Positions 11,614 to 23,797 of a DNA stretch of 64,000 nt are shown one piece after another. The number at the start of each line of letters is the position of its first letter. Position 1 is the stretch's first letter. A program made the translations under genes and the position numbers. Under the pieces are notes generated by a model. That model worked only from the letters and a program-made list of their open reading frames with translations. It had not been told where the DNA came from and did no database searches. Source of the DNA: Helicostylum pulchrum (Eukaryota; Mucoromycota; Mucoromycetes; Mucorales; Mucoraceae); the NCBI GenBank assembly GCA_025677825.1, contig JAIXMO010000018.1, positions 310,001 to 374,000 on the forward strand. Direction: 5' to 3'.

Positions 11614-13092
11614 CTATTTAATGGAATGATGCTTACGAAGATTATTATTGCTGTTATTATTGAAATAAGGCTGATAATTCATTTTTAATACATCTCTATT
11701 GTAAGAATAAGAAGGCGAAGAACTATTTGATTTAGGTGATGTATGTGGCGTATCCTGACATTGAAATACGGAATGCTGTTGCTTTTGTTGATTTATAGCA
11801 GTTTTTACCTGTCGTGCTACTGATCGAGAATATCTTAGCCCACATGCGTTACAGAGTCTATAAATTTATATATTAATAATTTATAACAAACAAACAAATA
11901 AAAATAGTTACGTTTTATGCCCAGTTGGTCCTCTTCTCCATTCAGGGCTAGAACTAGTACCACAACTTTGACATTGATTTTTTTGAGGTGGTTTATGAAC
12001 AGGTGATAATAAGTTTTCTAGTTTATTAGAAGTTGTAATAGTAGTAGTAGTAGTACTGGACCTATTCTTTCTTATCGGATCAAGGCGTTTATAATCATAA
12101 AGAGGAGAAGAAGGTAACGACACACTAAAACAAAAACAAAAATTAATATACGTGTATACAGAGAAAAAAATAAATAAATGTTTTTTATATACCTTTTTTT
12201 GACTTGAACTAATACAAAAGCAATGGAACCATACTCTATTATGAAACTATTTATTTTTTGACCTGATAAAGTAGTCCTAATGGTTTGCTGAACGCAGTGA
12301 AAACAAGATATTCCTGGTGACATGGGTCGGTCATCTAAAATATGCATCTGTGCACCATCCATTTCGTTGGGATAGTGATCGGGCCATGACAGTAGCACTG
12401 ACTTAGTCCGATTATCCAGAATGTGAAAAAATTGATTCGGAGATGATTTAGACGCATTATAGTAATGATACAGATCCGTCGGTGCCGTTGATAATGACTT
12501 TAATTGATAAAATAAACTATTTTTCTTTGAGGTACAAAAGTTATGGTCCCCGCAAACGGAAACATCTGAAAATCGTATTTGTAAATAGATCAACATAAAC
12601 TTTTTTTGTTTTCCCTTTTTTTTTTTTTTTTTTTTTTTTGCTTACCTTGTTGACGATGAAAGAATGCCAATACTAAATTATCTGTCGCAACATACATGAC
12701 GATATCAACTACAATATAGGATGGCGTGGCGGTTATAAAATTGTTCTGTGTGATATACGTAAAAAATAAATAAATAAATAAAATGATAAACACGTTTAAA
12801 AAGAGTATATATATATGAATTTACATTTGAATAATCTATTAATCGACACCTATATTTCAACAACACATGTTATTACTATGACAACTAAAAGAAAATATTT
12901 TATAATTTACCTAGTAACAGAACCGCCTAATAAATTCGAGTCCATAAATTTGTATAAATCTCTTTGAGCAAGTGAAACTTCGTCAGGATGAATCAGTTCA
13001 AACAACGAATGACCTTTCAACTTGTCATATGAAGAAGTAAAGACAAATTCTAGGTCCTTAATAGATAAAAATGACCAAATACAATGACCCAT
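11614..13092 (-). CDS. PAS + GATA zinc-finger transcription factor, white-collar-2 type
   Basis: Six exons (13092-12911, 12849-12825, 12745-12646, 12565-12193, 12124-11912, 11857-11614) give 378 aa. The N-terminal half is a PAS fold: it starts MGHCIWSFLSIKDLEFVF, has HPDEV near residue 40, and continues through a 25-nt exon into SYIVVDIVMYVATDNLVL. The C-terminal GATA finger is CX2C-X18-CX2C (CQSCGTSSSPEW then LCNACG), split by the last intron; the 18-residue loop is the white-collar type. WC-2 homologues pair with the blue-light receptor WC-1 and bind light-regulated promoters. Mucorales carry several wc-2-like genes; which one this is cannot be told here. There is no LOV flavin motif (NCRFLQ), so it is not WC-1. 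The start is the first ATG and leaves a short N-terminus. Confidence 0.85.
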
Positions 13093-13455
13093 TTTAATCT
13101 TTTTTTTTAACTGAAAAAAAAAATAAAAAGTGAAAGAGAAGCAAAGATGGCAAAGTTAGTTATTGAGATTTATTTAAGGGCTTTACAAATATGGCCGATT
13201 TCTATATCAAGACTTTGTAACTCCTTGACACCAAAATATTAGAAGGAAAGTATAAAATATATTCTATTTGTAACACTTTAAACACACATGAAAGTTCTCT
13301 GATGATCGAACTGCAATTGATCGAGAAAAAAAATATAATCGGTTTTTTAAAAAAAGTAAAAAAAAGTATCGTGGTTGCACTTTTTATTTGAACGTAAAAA
13401 GTAAAATGGGTCAGTGCCCTTATAATAAAATTTCATACTCCGTTCTGTTTTTTTT
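13093..13455. other. Promoter-side spacer
   Basis: About 360 nt between the start of the GATA-factor gene and the GID8 stop. It contains A/T runs and no ORF or repeat that I can support. Confidence 0.5.
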
Positions 13456-14331
13456 TTACATGGCAATATCTTCCAAATTATTACCATTTTCATCCTGTAA
13501 CACCAAGTCTGCTTTGACCCAATTTTCAATTTTTGGATAAATCATACGCTCATCAAGCTGTTCTTGACTCCAAGCCAACATTTTAAGCAAGTTGGGTAAC
13601 TTTGGGTCTTTTTCTTGTGATTGACTTAACAAGATGGCAGCATTTAGTTCACTGGCTGTTTTTTGGCGTTGTCCTGGATGAAGTAAATCTTGAACTGGTG
13701 AATCAATACTATCCTGAAAAGCTAATAATGCCATCGTCCTTTCCAACTCTTCTAAAAACTCTGGGTGTTCTTCTCCACGAGGTGCCATTTCTTCTGAAGC
13801 AAATTCGAGTGCCTCTTGAAAACTTCCTTTACGAATGAGTTCGATTAAGCGTTGTTGTTGAAGGTGAAAAAACAAATGAGGATTGGTATCTAGAATCTAT
13901 ACACCACACACACTTTTTTTTAAATAATTCTCCTTTTTATATATAATATAGTATGCATGTATACTACCTCTGGGTTCAAGTCATTCACCAGGTCAATGGC
14001 TGTATCAACATCGCCAGACTGAATAGCATGACGAATATCCATTCTCTCTTGAATAGACTGTAAATCAACAGTAGGTGCTAAACCACTTTCTGAACTAAAC
14101 TGCTCTGCTGCATCTTTATATCCTTCTACAACAAGATAATTCATTACAAGTTGATTAAGATCTCTAACAACGACAACAACAACAATAACAAATTTACGTT
14201 TAAATTCCCTTTCTTTTTTTTTTGTGTGTTATTTATACAAGCTAAAATATTTACTGTTTATTAACTTTAACTTTTGTTAAACGTTGCTCCCATTCATCTT
14301 TAGGAATATTCTTCTTTATAGTCGAACTCAT
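13456..14331 (-). CDS. GID8: GID/CTLH E3 ligase core subunit Gid8 (TWA1)
   Basis: Exons 14331-14255, 14163-13968 and 13896-13456 give 237 aa, near the human length of 228. Gid8 is the scaffold of the GID/CTLH ubiquitin ligase, which in yeast degrades gluconeogenic enzymes on return to glucose. The order LisH-CTLH-CRA is clear. The LisH motif is DLNQLVMNYLVVEGYKDAAE (about residues 28-47). The CTLH follows from IQERMDIRHAIQSGDVDTA to a helix ending LIELIRKGSFQEALEFA. The CRA region holds LERTMALLAF. Intron 2 falls inside the CTLH. Start: the first ATG, giving MSSTIKKNIPKDEWEQRL, similar to other Gid8 N-termini. Confidence 0.93.
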
Positions 14332-14403
14332 TTATGAATAGAATAAAAAAATATAGCAAAAATTAAAAAGAGAGAAAAATAGAAGGGCGGAAAATTAATT
14401 CTT

Positions 14404-15548
14404 TTATTTATGTTGTTCGTTCCATTCAACACACTCTTGAAAGGTAACTCCATTTCCTCCAAAAATATCCAAAGCACTATGATTTATCTTTGTTAAATAA
14501 ACTAATTTTTTATATCTGTATACACATATAACTGTATTTTTACCTTCCAAATGTTAAATCAACTTTACCGTTAGATAACTTGTCTACAAGCTTCAAATCT
14601 TCCATGGCTAAAAAATAAAATAAATTTAGTACCTAAAAACTATAAATAATAAAAACACGTAATAATTTACATCTTCCACCACCAGCATAAGTTGCAGGAA
14701 TAGTAACCCATTCTCCGAGACGTTCAACTAGTGCTTCGTCAATACCGTTGCAAAGACCTTCAACATCAGCTGCATGAATTAAAAATTCACTGATAGAAAA
14801 AAAAAAAAGATAAATACAAGGAAACCAATTTTTTTTGTACATCATTATTACCTGCAGTATTGACTAAGCATATCAAGTGTTTCTATTATCACAATGGTTA
14901 ATTCATCAGTTTATCATTCCATTCGCAAACCTATCTTACCTTTATTTACTTCCATATCAGTCATTGTTTGCCATTTATCCATGGCCACCAACCACTTGTT
15001 GTTCTTCTTACGACAACTATATATTTTATACCGTGTTTCAACAAGGTTTGTTCGTTATAACTATCACCTTTTTATTTAACTTACCTGACATCAACAACTA
15101 ATCTATCCTTACCTACAAGTTCACAGAGCTGAATTAATCTTTCCTTGGAAAATGTAGCACCAGGGAACAAATAACTGGTAACAATAACCTTGGAGGCACC
15201 AAGAGATAACCAGTGTTGAGCGTTATCAAGGGTAATACCACCACCTACTTGAAGACCGTTAGGCCAAGCGGCAAGAGCTTCTTTAGCTGCTTCGTCGTTA
15301 TTAGGTCCCAACTTGATAACATGACAGCGAGTAACGTTGTTTTCTTTATAAAGTTTGGAGTAAAAACTAGGTGACTCTCTATTCGAAAGGATTTTTAGTT
15401 CATGGATCGTACTGAATTAAAACCTAATTGCTTACTCAGAGACAAAGTTAGTCGTAAGCTGATCAGGAGAGTCATCTAAAAGTGAGCCTCCGACAATTTG
15501 CTTTACTTTGCCGTGATGAAGATCGATACAACCGTTGAAACGTGTCAT
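14404..15548 (-). CDS. HIS6: ProFAR isomerase, histidine biosynthesis step 4 (HisA/HIS6)
   Basis: Seven exons (15548-15436, 15378-15085, 15016-14940, 14882-14852, 14789-14671, 14607-14544, 14476-14404) give 256 aa, against 261 in yeast. The enzyme is a cytosolic TIM-barrel isomerase acting on the aminoaldose ProFAR in histidine synthesis. The N-terminus [20 protein letters not shown] carries the catalytic Asp of strand 1. LQVGGGIT is the first phosphate-binding motif. LLVVDVR-type and WLVAMDKW strands follow, then [16 protein letters not shown] with the second catalytic Asp, and PATYAGGGR as a phosphate loop. One exon is only 31 nt, and dense introns cut the barrel strands. It is divergent with the HIT gene; 143 bp separate the two start codons. 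Confidence 0.94.
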
Positions 15549-15691
15549 TTTGTGTAAATGTCAAAAACAAGTTTTAATAAAAAATAGAAAAAAAAAAAGA
15601 TTATCTTCAACCTTGTTTGTAAGCCAATAAAATACCCTTCTTTCTATAGCGTTTTTTTTTCCTGCCTTTCTTTTAGAACAAAAAGAAAAAA
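15549..15691. promoter_or_regulatory. Shared divergent promoter, HIS6 / HIT gene
   Basis: The 143 bp between the two start codons must contain both core promoters and both 5' UTRs. It holds short poly-A and poly-T tracts and no clear TATA box. That the two genes share regulation is inference from spacing only. Confidence 0.5.
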
Positions 15692-16401
15692 ATGAGTGGA
15701 CATAGATTTGGTCCCTACTTGATTAAAGAATCTCAAATATTTTTCAGGTCCAAGTTATGTTTAGGAATAGTTAATTTGAAACCTATCGCGCCGTATGTAC
15801 CAGCATAAAAACACACACACACACACGTACAGAGAGACAACAATACTGACGATATTATTCTGTAGTGGTCGTATCCTTTTTGTTTCGCATATTTCACTAA
15901 TATTTTATAGTGGTATTCAATGATATTTCCTTAACTCTTTTAAACAGATGTGCTTGTGATTCCCAAGAGAAACACACCGAGATTAGCAGACTTGAATAGA
16001 GAAGAGGTAACTTTATCAAGTATTCAATTATTTTATACTAATATATATAAAAAAAGGCAGCAGATTTAATGATATCAGCGCAAAGAATTGGTAATGTTAT
16101 AGAAAAGCATTACAAGTGTACTTCACTTACTATGACTATTCAGGATGGACCACAAGCAGGACAAACAGTAAATATTTGAATTTTTGTATTTTATTATTAT
16201 TTTCTAACGTTAATATACAAGGTACCTCACGTTCATATGCATGTTATTCCAAGACGAAGTGAGGATTGGGCTAACAATGATGATATTTATAAAGATTTAG
16301 ACGAGAAAAAAGGAGTAGATAATGAAGAAAGAGAACCACGTACAGAAGAGGACATGGGTAAAGAAGCGAATGAACTTCGCGTCTATTTTGAGTCCAATTA
16401 G
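15692..16401 (+). CDS. FHIT/HNT2-type HIT hydrolase (dinucleoside triphosphatase)
   Basis: Exons 15692-15792, 15866-15870, 15948-16006, 16057-16167 and 16222-16401 give 151 aa (FHIT 147). The enzyme cleaves Ap3A/Ap4A. The substrate-binding start [12 protein letters not shown] is followed by [30 protein letters not shown] segment precedes the histidine triad HVHMHV, with His95, 97 and 99. The FHIT-type motif G-Q-T plus HxHxH and the extended C-terminus place it in the Fhit branch rather than the Hint branch. The 5-nt exon TGGTC is inferred: without it exons 1 and 3 do not join in frame, and with it they encode P-G-H-V exactly where FHIT has them. The stop codon overlaps that of NSE3 on the other strand. 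Confidence 0.92.
15866..15870 (+). other. 5-nt microexon of the HIT gene
   Basis: TGGTC is flanked by ATTCTGTAG upstream and GTATCC downstream. It turns CC|AT into CC-TGGTC-AT, which reads Pro-Gly-His, the invariant residues of this position in FHIT proteins. Introns of 73 and 77 nt flank it. Confidence 0.85.
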
Positions 16402-17609
16402 AGTGCTTCATAACCACCTTGCTTGTACATTTTGACACCCAATGCATTTCTTTGTTCCGCAGTAACATTATAAAACTACGTACAAGTTAATACTTTTTCG
16501 TTTGTATTAACTAACTATATAAATTACCTCTAATAAAAAGTTGACCATGTTTTGTGGAGGTAATTCAAGTTTGGCTCTAGGTCCCCAAGTAAAATCATAT
16601 TCAATTTCATCACCACTTGTATCAGGTCTTTTAGTCTTTTTTAAATATTGATTTTTTTGAAATGAGTTCAAAAGTTCTTCTCTTTCTCCAAATTCTGATT
16701 TAGTTTTAGTGACCTTTAAACGATCCATATGCTCATACAATTGAGCTGATACATATACTCATTAGTCAAAAAAAAAACCCCCCCCCCCTTATAAAAAAAA
16801 ATACTTTAGATGGATACACTTACGACTTGTCATCGATTGACTGTTAAGGAAAATTAAACCAAGAATAATATATAAGATTCCTGTTTGCTTATATTCATCT
16901 GTGGATTGAGTAATAATTTCTTTTGTACGGTATTGTTTTTTCATATTATATCTTAATACATATGTTCCTGAGGTTCCTGTTCTTTCTGTATCCCCTTGAG
17001 CAGCTGAATTTGACGCTTGAGTAGATGATTCAGGCTGTTGCATTTGTTCCGATCCTACATATAAAAAGTGTTAACGACAGTAACAAAAAAATCCTCCGAA
17101 CTTTGGAAAAGTACAAAATCCCTTATTTACTTTTCATTTGACTTTGACTTTGATTTTTTCTCTCTTTTCCTTTCGGTAATTCTACAAGATCCATTCCAAA
17201 TACATGATTCAGTTTGAGCCGAACTCTTTCCAAGATAGTGTTATAAGACATCTTTTTACTATCAGGGTTAAGAACTACCAATAAAAGGGTTTAGTTTCTT
17301 TAAGAAAAAAAGGCATTATATCAGTATTACTTTTCATAAAGTCTTCACGCTTCATTATCTTTCTATTGAATTCATGAGAAAGTGCAAATCGAACAGCATT
17401 CTTTATTTTACGTTGATTTTCCTATAGATTCAAGTTAGTAAAAAAAAAAAAAAACTCTTTGTCAAATAATTTTCTATGTATACCTCTTCGTCCCAATTGA
17501 TACCACTCAATGGTGCACTTGCACTTGCTTCAGGTTGTCTTTGACTTTGTGTTTGTGTTTGTGTAGAACTATCAAATTCATCATCGGAATCTAAACGAGC
17601 ACGCTTCAT
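16398..17609 (-). CDS. NSE3: SMC5/6 complex subunit Nse3 (MAGE domain)
   Basis: Exons 17609-17484, 17421-17331, 17274-17131, 17054-16824, 16745-16528 and 16475-16398 give 295 aa. Nse3 binds Nse1 (RING) and Nse4 and helps load the SMC5/6 complex on DNA during repair and replication. The MAGE winged-helix pair is seen as ILERVRLKLNHVFGMDLVEL (WHA) and a WHB region with GILYIILGLIFLNSQSM, LYEHMDRL, and the signature DFTWGPRAKLELP. The N-terminal 40 residues are acidic/Gln-rich and end at INWDEE. A Gln/Ser-rich linker follows WHA. The gene ends tail-to-tail with the HIT gene, with stop codons sharing bases 16399-16400. Confidence 0.88.
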
Positions 17610-17743
17610 TGTTATGAAATACTAGAAAAAGAATTATCATTTTTGACACAGGTCTTCTTTTTTATTTTAAGTGTCGATCGCGACCGTGACCTGTATTTTT
17701 TTTGTTGTTGGATTAAGTTATTTTATTATTTGTGCAAAAAATG

Positions 17744-20700
17744 TTAAACAGTAACAAGTCTTATTAATCTTTGAGAAATGGGTGCATTCATAGTACGAAT
17801 AATTTCTCGTAATTGAGTTGCCAATTCGGCTGATTTAACAAACCGTGTTCTTATATGATACAAGAAATCATATACTTGCTCAAGAGCTTGTGTAGTCCAG
17901 CCATCCTTCATATCCATAGCTGCCGTCACTTGTTTAACCATATACATTAATTCGATCAAAAACTAGATTGGTAATGTTTAAAAAAAATCATTTATAAATA
18001 ACAAAATTAAATATTTTTATACTTACACCATCATCGCTACAATCTAACTTTTCTATACGATGTAAAGCTGGTCCCAACAAGAAACACATGTATAAAAGTT
18101 GAACGTCCGTCTTCATTTTACCCGAGTTTCGAAGCTTTTGACAGTACTCTAAAAAGGTGGAGAATATATCGAGACTAGAGTAATGAACGATGCTATGGAA
18201 TAAGGTCAAGAAACTATTAGGCGCATTTGTACTATAGTTGTGAAGGTTGAACTTGTAATCGTTAAATATGTATGGGAAAATCATTGCTTTTCGAAGTCGA
18301 GCACTCATTGAATCTCTCAATACAGCTGTTGTTGTTAAATCAGGTAACGTTTGAGTAATTTCAAATCTTCCATTTACACGTTTAGGTATACCACATCGGA
18401 TCTAGTATACATATTTACCAAGTTAGCATATTTTATAAAATCAAACAATATATGCGCATAATTTACCAATCGACAAGGTTCAGATATTTCCAACAAGTAT
18501 TGATCGGTTTCAATTAAATCATTCAATTCCTTTAAAACAGGATGCACAAACTCTTTTTCAGGTAAGAGTGGTATCAATAAACCTATTGCGTGTAATGTTA
18601 AGGCGGAAACACCCACATGATGCGATTCTCGTAATAAAGACAAATCCAAAAATAATTTGATAATTGTAGAAGGAGGTACAGGTGTCAACATGATTTCCAA
18701 GGTAGCAATCGTGATACCTTCTACAGCTGGACTTCCTATCTCACGGAAATGTCGTTCGGGTAAATTGGGGTTCGTTCTTGGTGCACATTTTTGAGGATTT
18801 AAACTTCCAGCAAGTTTGTAAATAACCTTTTCAAAATACCCAACATCAAATTTACTTCCATCATCATTGTCATCCAGAGCGTATCTTTTTGCATCAGGTA
18901 CAATAACAATTTGATCGAAATCTATATATAAGAAAATATGTTAAAAATATTGGTACACAAAAAAAAAAAAATTATAAATATTTACCGAGTAGCCTCAAAA
19001 TTCGCTTACGAATATATGGGTTACGTAACGTGTCCGAGGAATGATAATATAATAAAATATTATTCACAAACGAGAGTGGACATTGATGTTGATAAAATAA
19101 GTGACCATATTTATCCAGTATATTGGCCAACAAATCAGCTTCGGAGTTTTCAATCAAACGCATAATCAAATTTTCCATGGAAGAGATAAAATCACTTACA
19201 ACATTGGTAAAGTAAATTGGTAATTTTGTTTGTTGTTGAGGTAATTCCATTGTAGGTTCAAATTGACGCATTGCAAAGCTTTCAAATTCATGATACTCTG
19301 GATACTCTCGTAAATACTGCATTAGTTTCTTTTGGAAATTATCTTCTGTCCAATGACGATGACTGAATTTTAACGAATCCCACATTTGCACACGCTTTTG
19401 AAACTCGTGGGATCCCAAAAGTAGGTACCGAATGTACCCCATAGCCTTGGCAGTTCTATCTGCACTACCACCACCTTTTAAGAATGCAAATAAAACATGA
19501 TTGAAATTTACCCATTGATTTTTCCAAATAAAACTATCCAATAGTGAAAATAACTAAAAATATAGAATTGCTGTTAGGTTTTTGTTGGTATAATCGTAAT
19601 TATAAAAACTTACGAATTCAGAACTATTAGGCGGGTACTCAACACTGAGAATAAAGTCAACTAGGTCAATTGTATTCGTAGCCATTCGAGAAGGCGGAAT
19701 AAGCAATAAAAGATTTCTAACTGCAGACATGTTACAACATTCGGTGGTATTTCTTGTTATTGCAATTACCCATAAAGTACACAATAAACTAGATTGGTTT
19801 TCCAAAATAGAAAAATATTGTAAGACAATTCTCTCCGCTTCAGGAGATCCGTGAAGTATGTAAGCAGTAAACGCCTTGTTAGTAGAGATCAATTGTTGTA
19901 CTTTTTGTGGTGTAACATAAGGACGAGCGGGTACAGATTGATTAGGTGAATCAGAAGATTCATAAAACGAACTAACGGCAGATGGAAAATATTTCAAGGA
20001 TTCCGGTGACCACTCCAATCTGTGTTCATAAAGACTTGAAAGTACTCGGTAAATTTGGTCTGTCTTAATATCTGCTTGACCACGTGTTTTGATTAATCGA
20101 CTGATAGTGCAAACTGTTAATCTTGCCAACATTTCTGATTCTGCAAACCAAATAGGCTTTTCTCGATGAGGATCATCTAATGACCTTAATAATTTGACAT
20201 CCAATTGCATATGCTATTTAAATAGATTAGTACCATTTTAAATAACTTTTTTAAAAGAGAAAACACTTACAATAGCGTTGACTGTAAAAGATTCTAGTGA
20301 TTGGTAACACTGTCGATTCTCCAAATAGGAAATTGAATAACGAATATAATGTAGTAGCCCAGATGATAATGGTGAGTACTTGAGAAATCGAATAAATCGA
20401 TAATTCATCAATTGAAGTATAGTCTGTAACCAACGCATAGTTTGATCAGGTAATTGTGCTGTCAAATTGTTATGATCCGCTGTCTCATTATCATGCTTCA
20501 TCTTGATCATTTTATCGCATCGTCTCAACTTTTCAAAGATTTCCTTAATCATCAGCTCAGCACTAAATAACAGTTCATTTAAGTAATTGTTCTGGCAATT
20601 TCCAAAATAAAATAAAAAAACTTACGAGCATGGAGCACTGTATAAGAGTTTGTATACAACATCCAATACATTAGGTGGTACACATGCAACAGGTGATGGC

Positions 20701-23700
20701 GTTGACTGATATCTAGGGCCTAATTCACTATCCAACATCATTTTATAAATTACCTGTAAGAGCCTATAGATATATATACATATATCGTTAAAAAAAAAAG
20801 AAGATACTAAACAACAATTGCATTATTTACCTGTGTTTGGCGTTTACACATAATAAATCCAACAGTTTATAATTGAGGGTCCCACCCTTAACGTAGGTAG
20901 TGGATGCATGTCCAAGAGTATCAATATCTGCCTTTGTAGGAACAAGATAAACATAAAGGGTATAGGGAACAACATCTTGTCTCAACTGACTTTCCATTGC
21001 GATTTTAGTCATTTCTTGTATATCTAGATTACTAAATAATGTTGAATTGGTCGGTACATTACTATGATAGTAGCTACTGAAATAAGCTTGAATTTGATAA
21101 CATAATCCAGCATATTTTAGTGACGCTGCAATTAACGGATGTCTTTGTTTAATGTTGGTAACATCTTTTATATTAGCTTTTTGATGGTTTACAGCACACT
21201 GTAAAGATAAATCTCGAAGAGTAAATGCGTCCTTTGATTCGGTTTGCTCTTCGTTATATAGTCGCACCAACTTATCGAATAATTTCTCATCTTGTTCAAA
21301 ATCCTTTTGAATTACATTAATTGAAACCTTTTCGATATCTGTGCGTGTTCAGATATACGGGAAAAGATAAATATAAATGATATAAAGAAGTCAAAATTGA
21401 ATAAACTTACAAAATAGCTGTAAAAGTAACCATACAAGACCATTATCTTTAGTAATGTGATCTTTTGCGCTAGGACCATAAGGATCACCATTTGGTTTAT
21501 ATACAAGATTATAAAAATCTTGAATAATATCCTCATAAGAAAAGAAACTATAAAAAAAAAAAAAAGATATTAAGTAAAGGATATAATAAATAAAATAATA
21601 ATTAACATACTCTGCGGAAACAAAGCTATACAATTGATCAGCAGTTTCTGTCATTAATTCCCATAAATCAATGTTATTAGGTATACACATGGTAATATCT
21701 TCGCCGCGGACAGATGCACCGGACGGATTAAATGAATCATTTTCTTTATCAGTCACTACAAAGTATGATTAATTACCATATTATAACTATACAAATATGT
21801 AATTATATTTTACTTTTGACATCTCTTTCATCTCTCTTTCCAGTTCTACTATGATGTTGAATACATCGAATAACATCTCTCACCTTTTCAACCATAGCTT
21901 TTCTAATTTGAGTAGTATCTAAACCTGTTTGAGTTAATGACATCGCCAATTGCCTAAACTCATCCATAGAAGCTCTCTGAAATAACATGTCGCGAAAATG
22001 AGTTTCAATATTGGTCGAATTTCCTTCTTGAACAAATTCAATCTAAAAATAACACAGTGTTATTTGTGTGTGCGTGTGTGTATGTATCTAAGCTTACCAA
22101 ATCTCCTTCAAACATATGATAACTAGTTCGCGTAGTTAAATCATTATATTCGTGTCTTCTACTCATTTGAGATATCAATGGCCAAGAAGCGTCAGGAGGC
22201 ATCATTAAAAATGCTAAATGGCGACGTCTTTTACCTAATTCATTGATAAACTTTTCCATCGCCCAATGAATACTTTGTGCAAATGTTCCTCTCAAGAAAT
22301 GACCATATACTTCTGGTAACTAATCACTTTTTTTTTAGTATCTACGATAATATTTATAGCCAAAAAGTATATAACTTACCGCTACAATAATATCATAATG
22401 AGATACGACACCAGCTCCGTCTCCATTTGGTCCCAACAATAACATATTAATCAGTTCTTTTCCTTTATTTAAACATTGTACCTCTATTGTCGTTAAATCT
22501 GCAGGTAAAGTATTGATCTCTCTTAATACGTGCTTAATAATGTTAATAGCCATCATTGTAGGTATACGTTCCAATAATTTATGGTCCTGTAAAATACTTG
22601 TAATCATATAATACAATGTTGTAAGCCACATATTGGGGTTGTTTACAGACGGCTGAGCCGGCGTAGTTGTCGGTGCTGTACCATTTAACAAATGGCCGTA
22701 TAATTCAGGAAACTAACAATTTTATAGATATATATGAAACTGACTTTTGTGTGTGTATTTGTGCGTGTGTGTGTATGGTATACTACTTACTGAATAAATA
22801 ACATCATAATATGTTAATGAACCGACTCCAACAAAATCCAATGTTAACGTATCACTATTTTCCAGCATTTTCTCATCAATTCCATTTTCTCTAATTAATA
22901 ACATATCAAACAATTCTTTTCCGACGTTAAAGCACTTGATTTGCACCGGATTCGAGTCCTTTGCAGGTAGCCGGGTCATTTCCAATAGTACTTGTTTAAC
23001 CATGCCTAAAAGAATAGGCATTGTTACACCAGAATTAAAGATCTGTTGCTGCGGGCAAGTTCGAAAGCAAGACATAATGAATTGCAATATAATTATCCAA
23101 GAGTGTTGCGAAGTTGGCGCCAGAGATAATACAGGTGTGATATCTTCTAGAAATATACCTAAAGGAAATATCGAATTCTTTGTAGCTGTTGTAGTCGAAT
23201 TAGAAAGAGGGATCACTTTTAATATGTGGTGTAAAAATGAGAGTAGTCTCGTAGTCTTTTCTAAAGTAATTGGCGATTCCCGATACTTTATCATTATAGC
23301 TTTCAATTGTTCAGCCTATCTAAAATTTTAGTAACGAAAAGAAAGAAAAAATAAAAAAAAAAGAGTACTTACAGTATTACCACCATTCATTTGACAAGCT
23401 CTAACAAAGTCATGAGTTAAAGTATCATAATCTATGCGATGGCTAGAAGCAGCATAATTTACTACACTTTTATCATAATTGATATCGTTCTTTGTTTCCG
23501 GGTGTAGTAAATCTAGTCGACGTCTTTTTGAGGGGTTTCTGTTAAAGATTCTACTTAAAAAAAAGTTAATTTCTATTCAAAACTTTTTTTTTCTTCATTT
23601 TTTTATTACCCATATGTCGTCAGTTTTTCTACATTTTTCCACTCCTATAGAATACATGAGTTTAAGTATAGATGTACATTCTAGAAAAGTAAAATAAAAA

Positions 23701-23797
23701 GGGGGAAAAAGAAGGAGGGAAAAAAGTAATTTACTTGTGTTGGTGTATCATGAATATCTACAAATAACCGAGAAATAACAGTTCGCAGTGATTCCAT
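17744..23797 (-). CDS. MED23: Mediator complex subunit 23
   Basis: Seventeen exons give 1674 aa: 23797-23735, 23644-23610, 23553-23373, 23315-22791, 22712-22380, 22319-22098, 22042-21814, 21755-21611, 21547-21411, 21338-20831, 20763-20626, 20562-20271, 20213-19614, 19553-18986, 18921-18467, 18401-18027 and 17962-17744. Human MED23 is shorter (1368 aa). MED23 belongs to the Mediator tail and links activators to RNA polymerase II. The C-terminal half matches the human protein in order: DHITKDNGLVWLLLQLF, KLPIYFTNVVSDF, LPERHFREIGSPAVE-like blocks, LLYMCFLLGPALHRI, VYDFLYHIRTRFV, then LRLIRL. Exons 1-3 are small and less certain; exon 2 was chosen because it alone keeps the frame. Exons 4 and 5 contain an internal duplication (see findings). 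The protein is alpha-helical with no catalytic motif. Confidence 0.9.
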
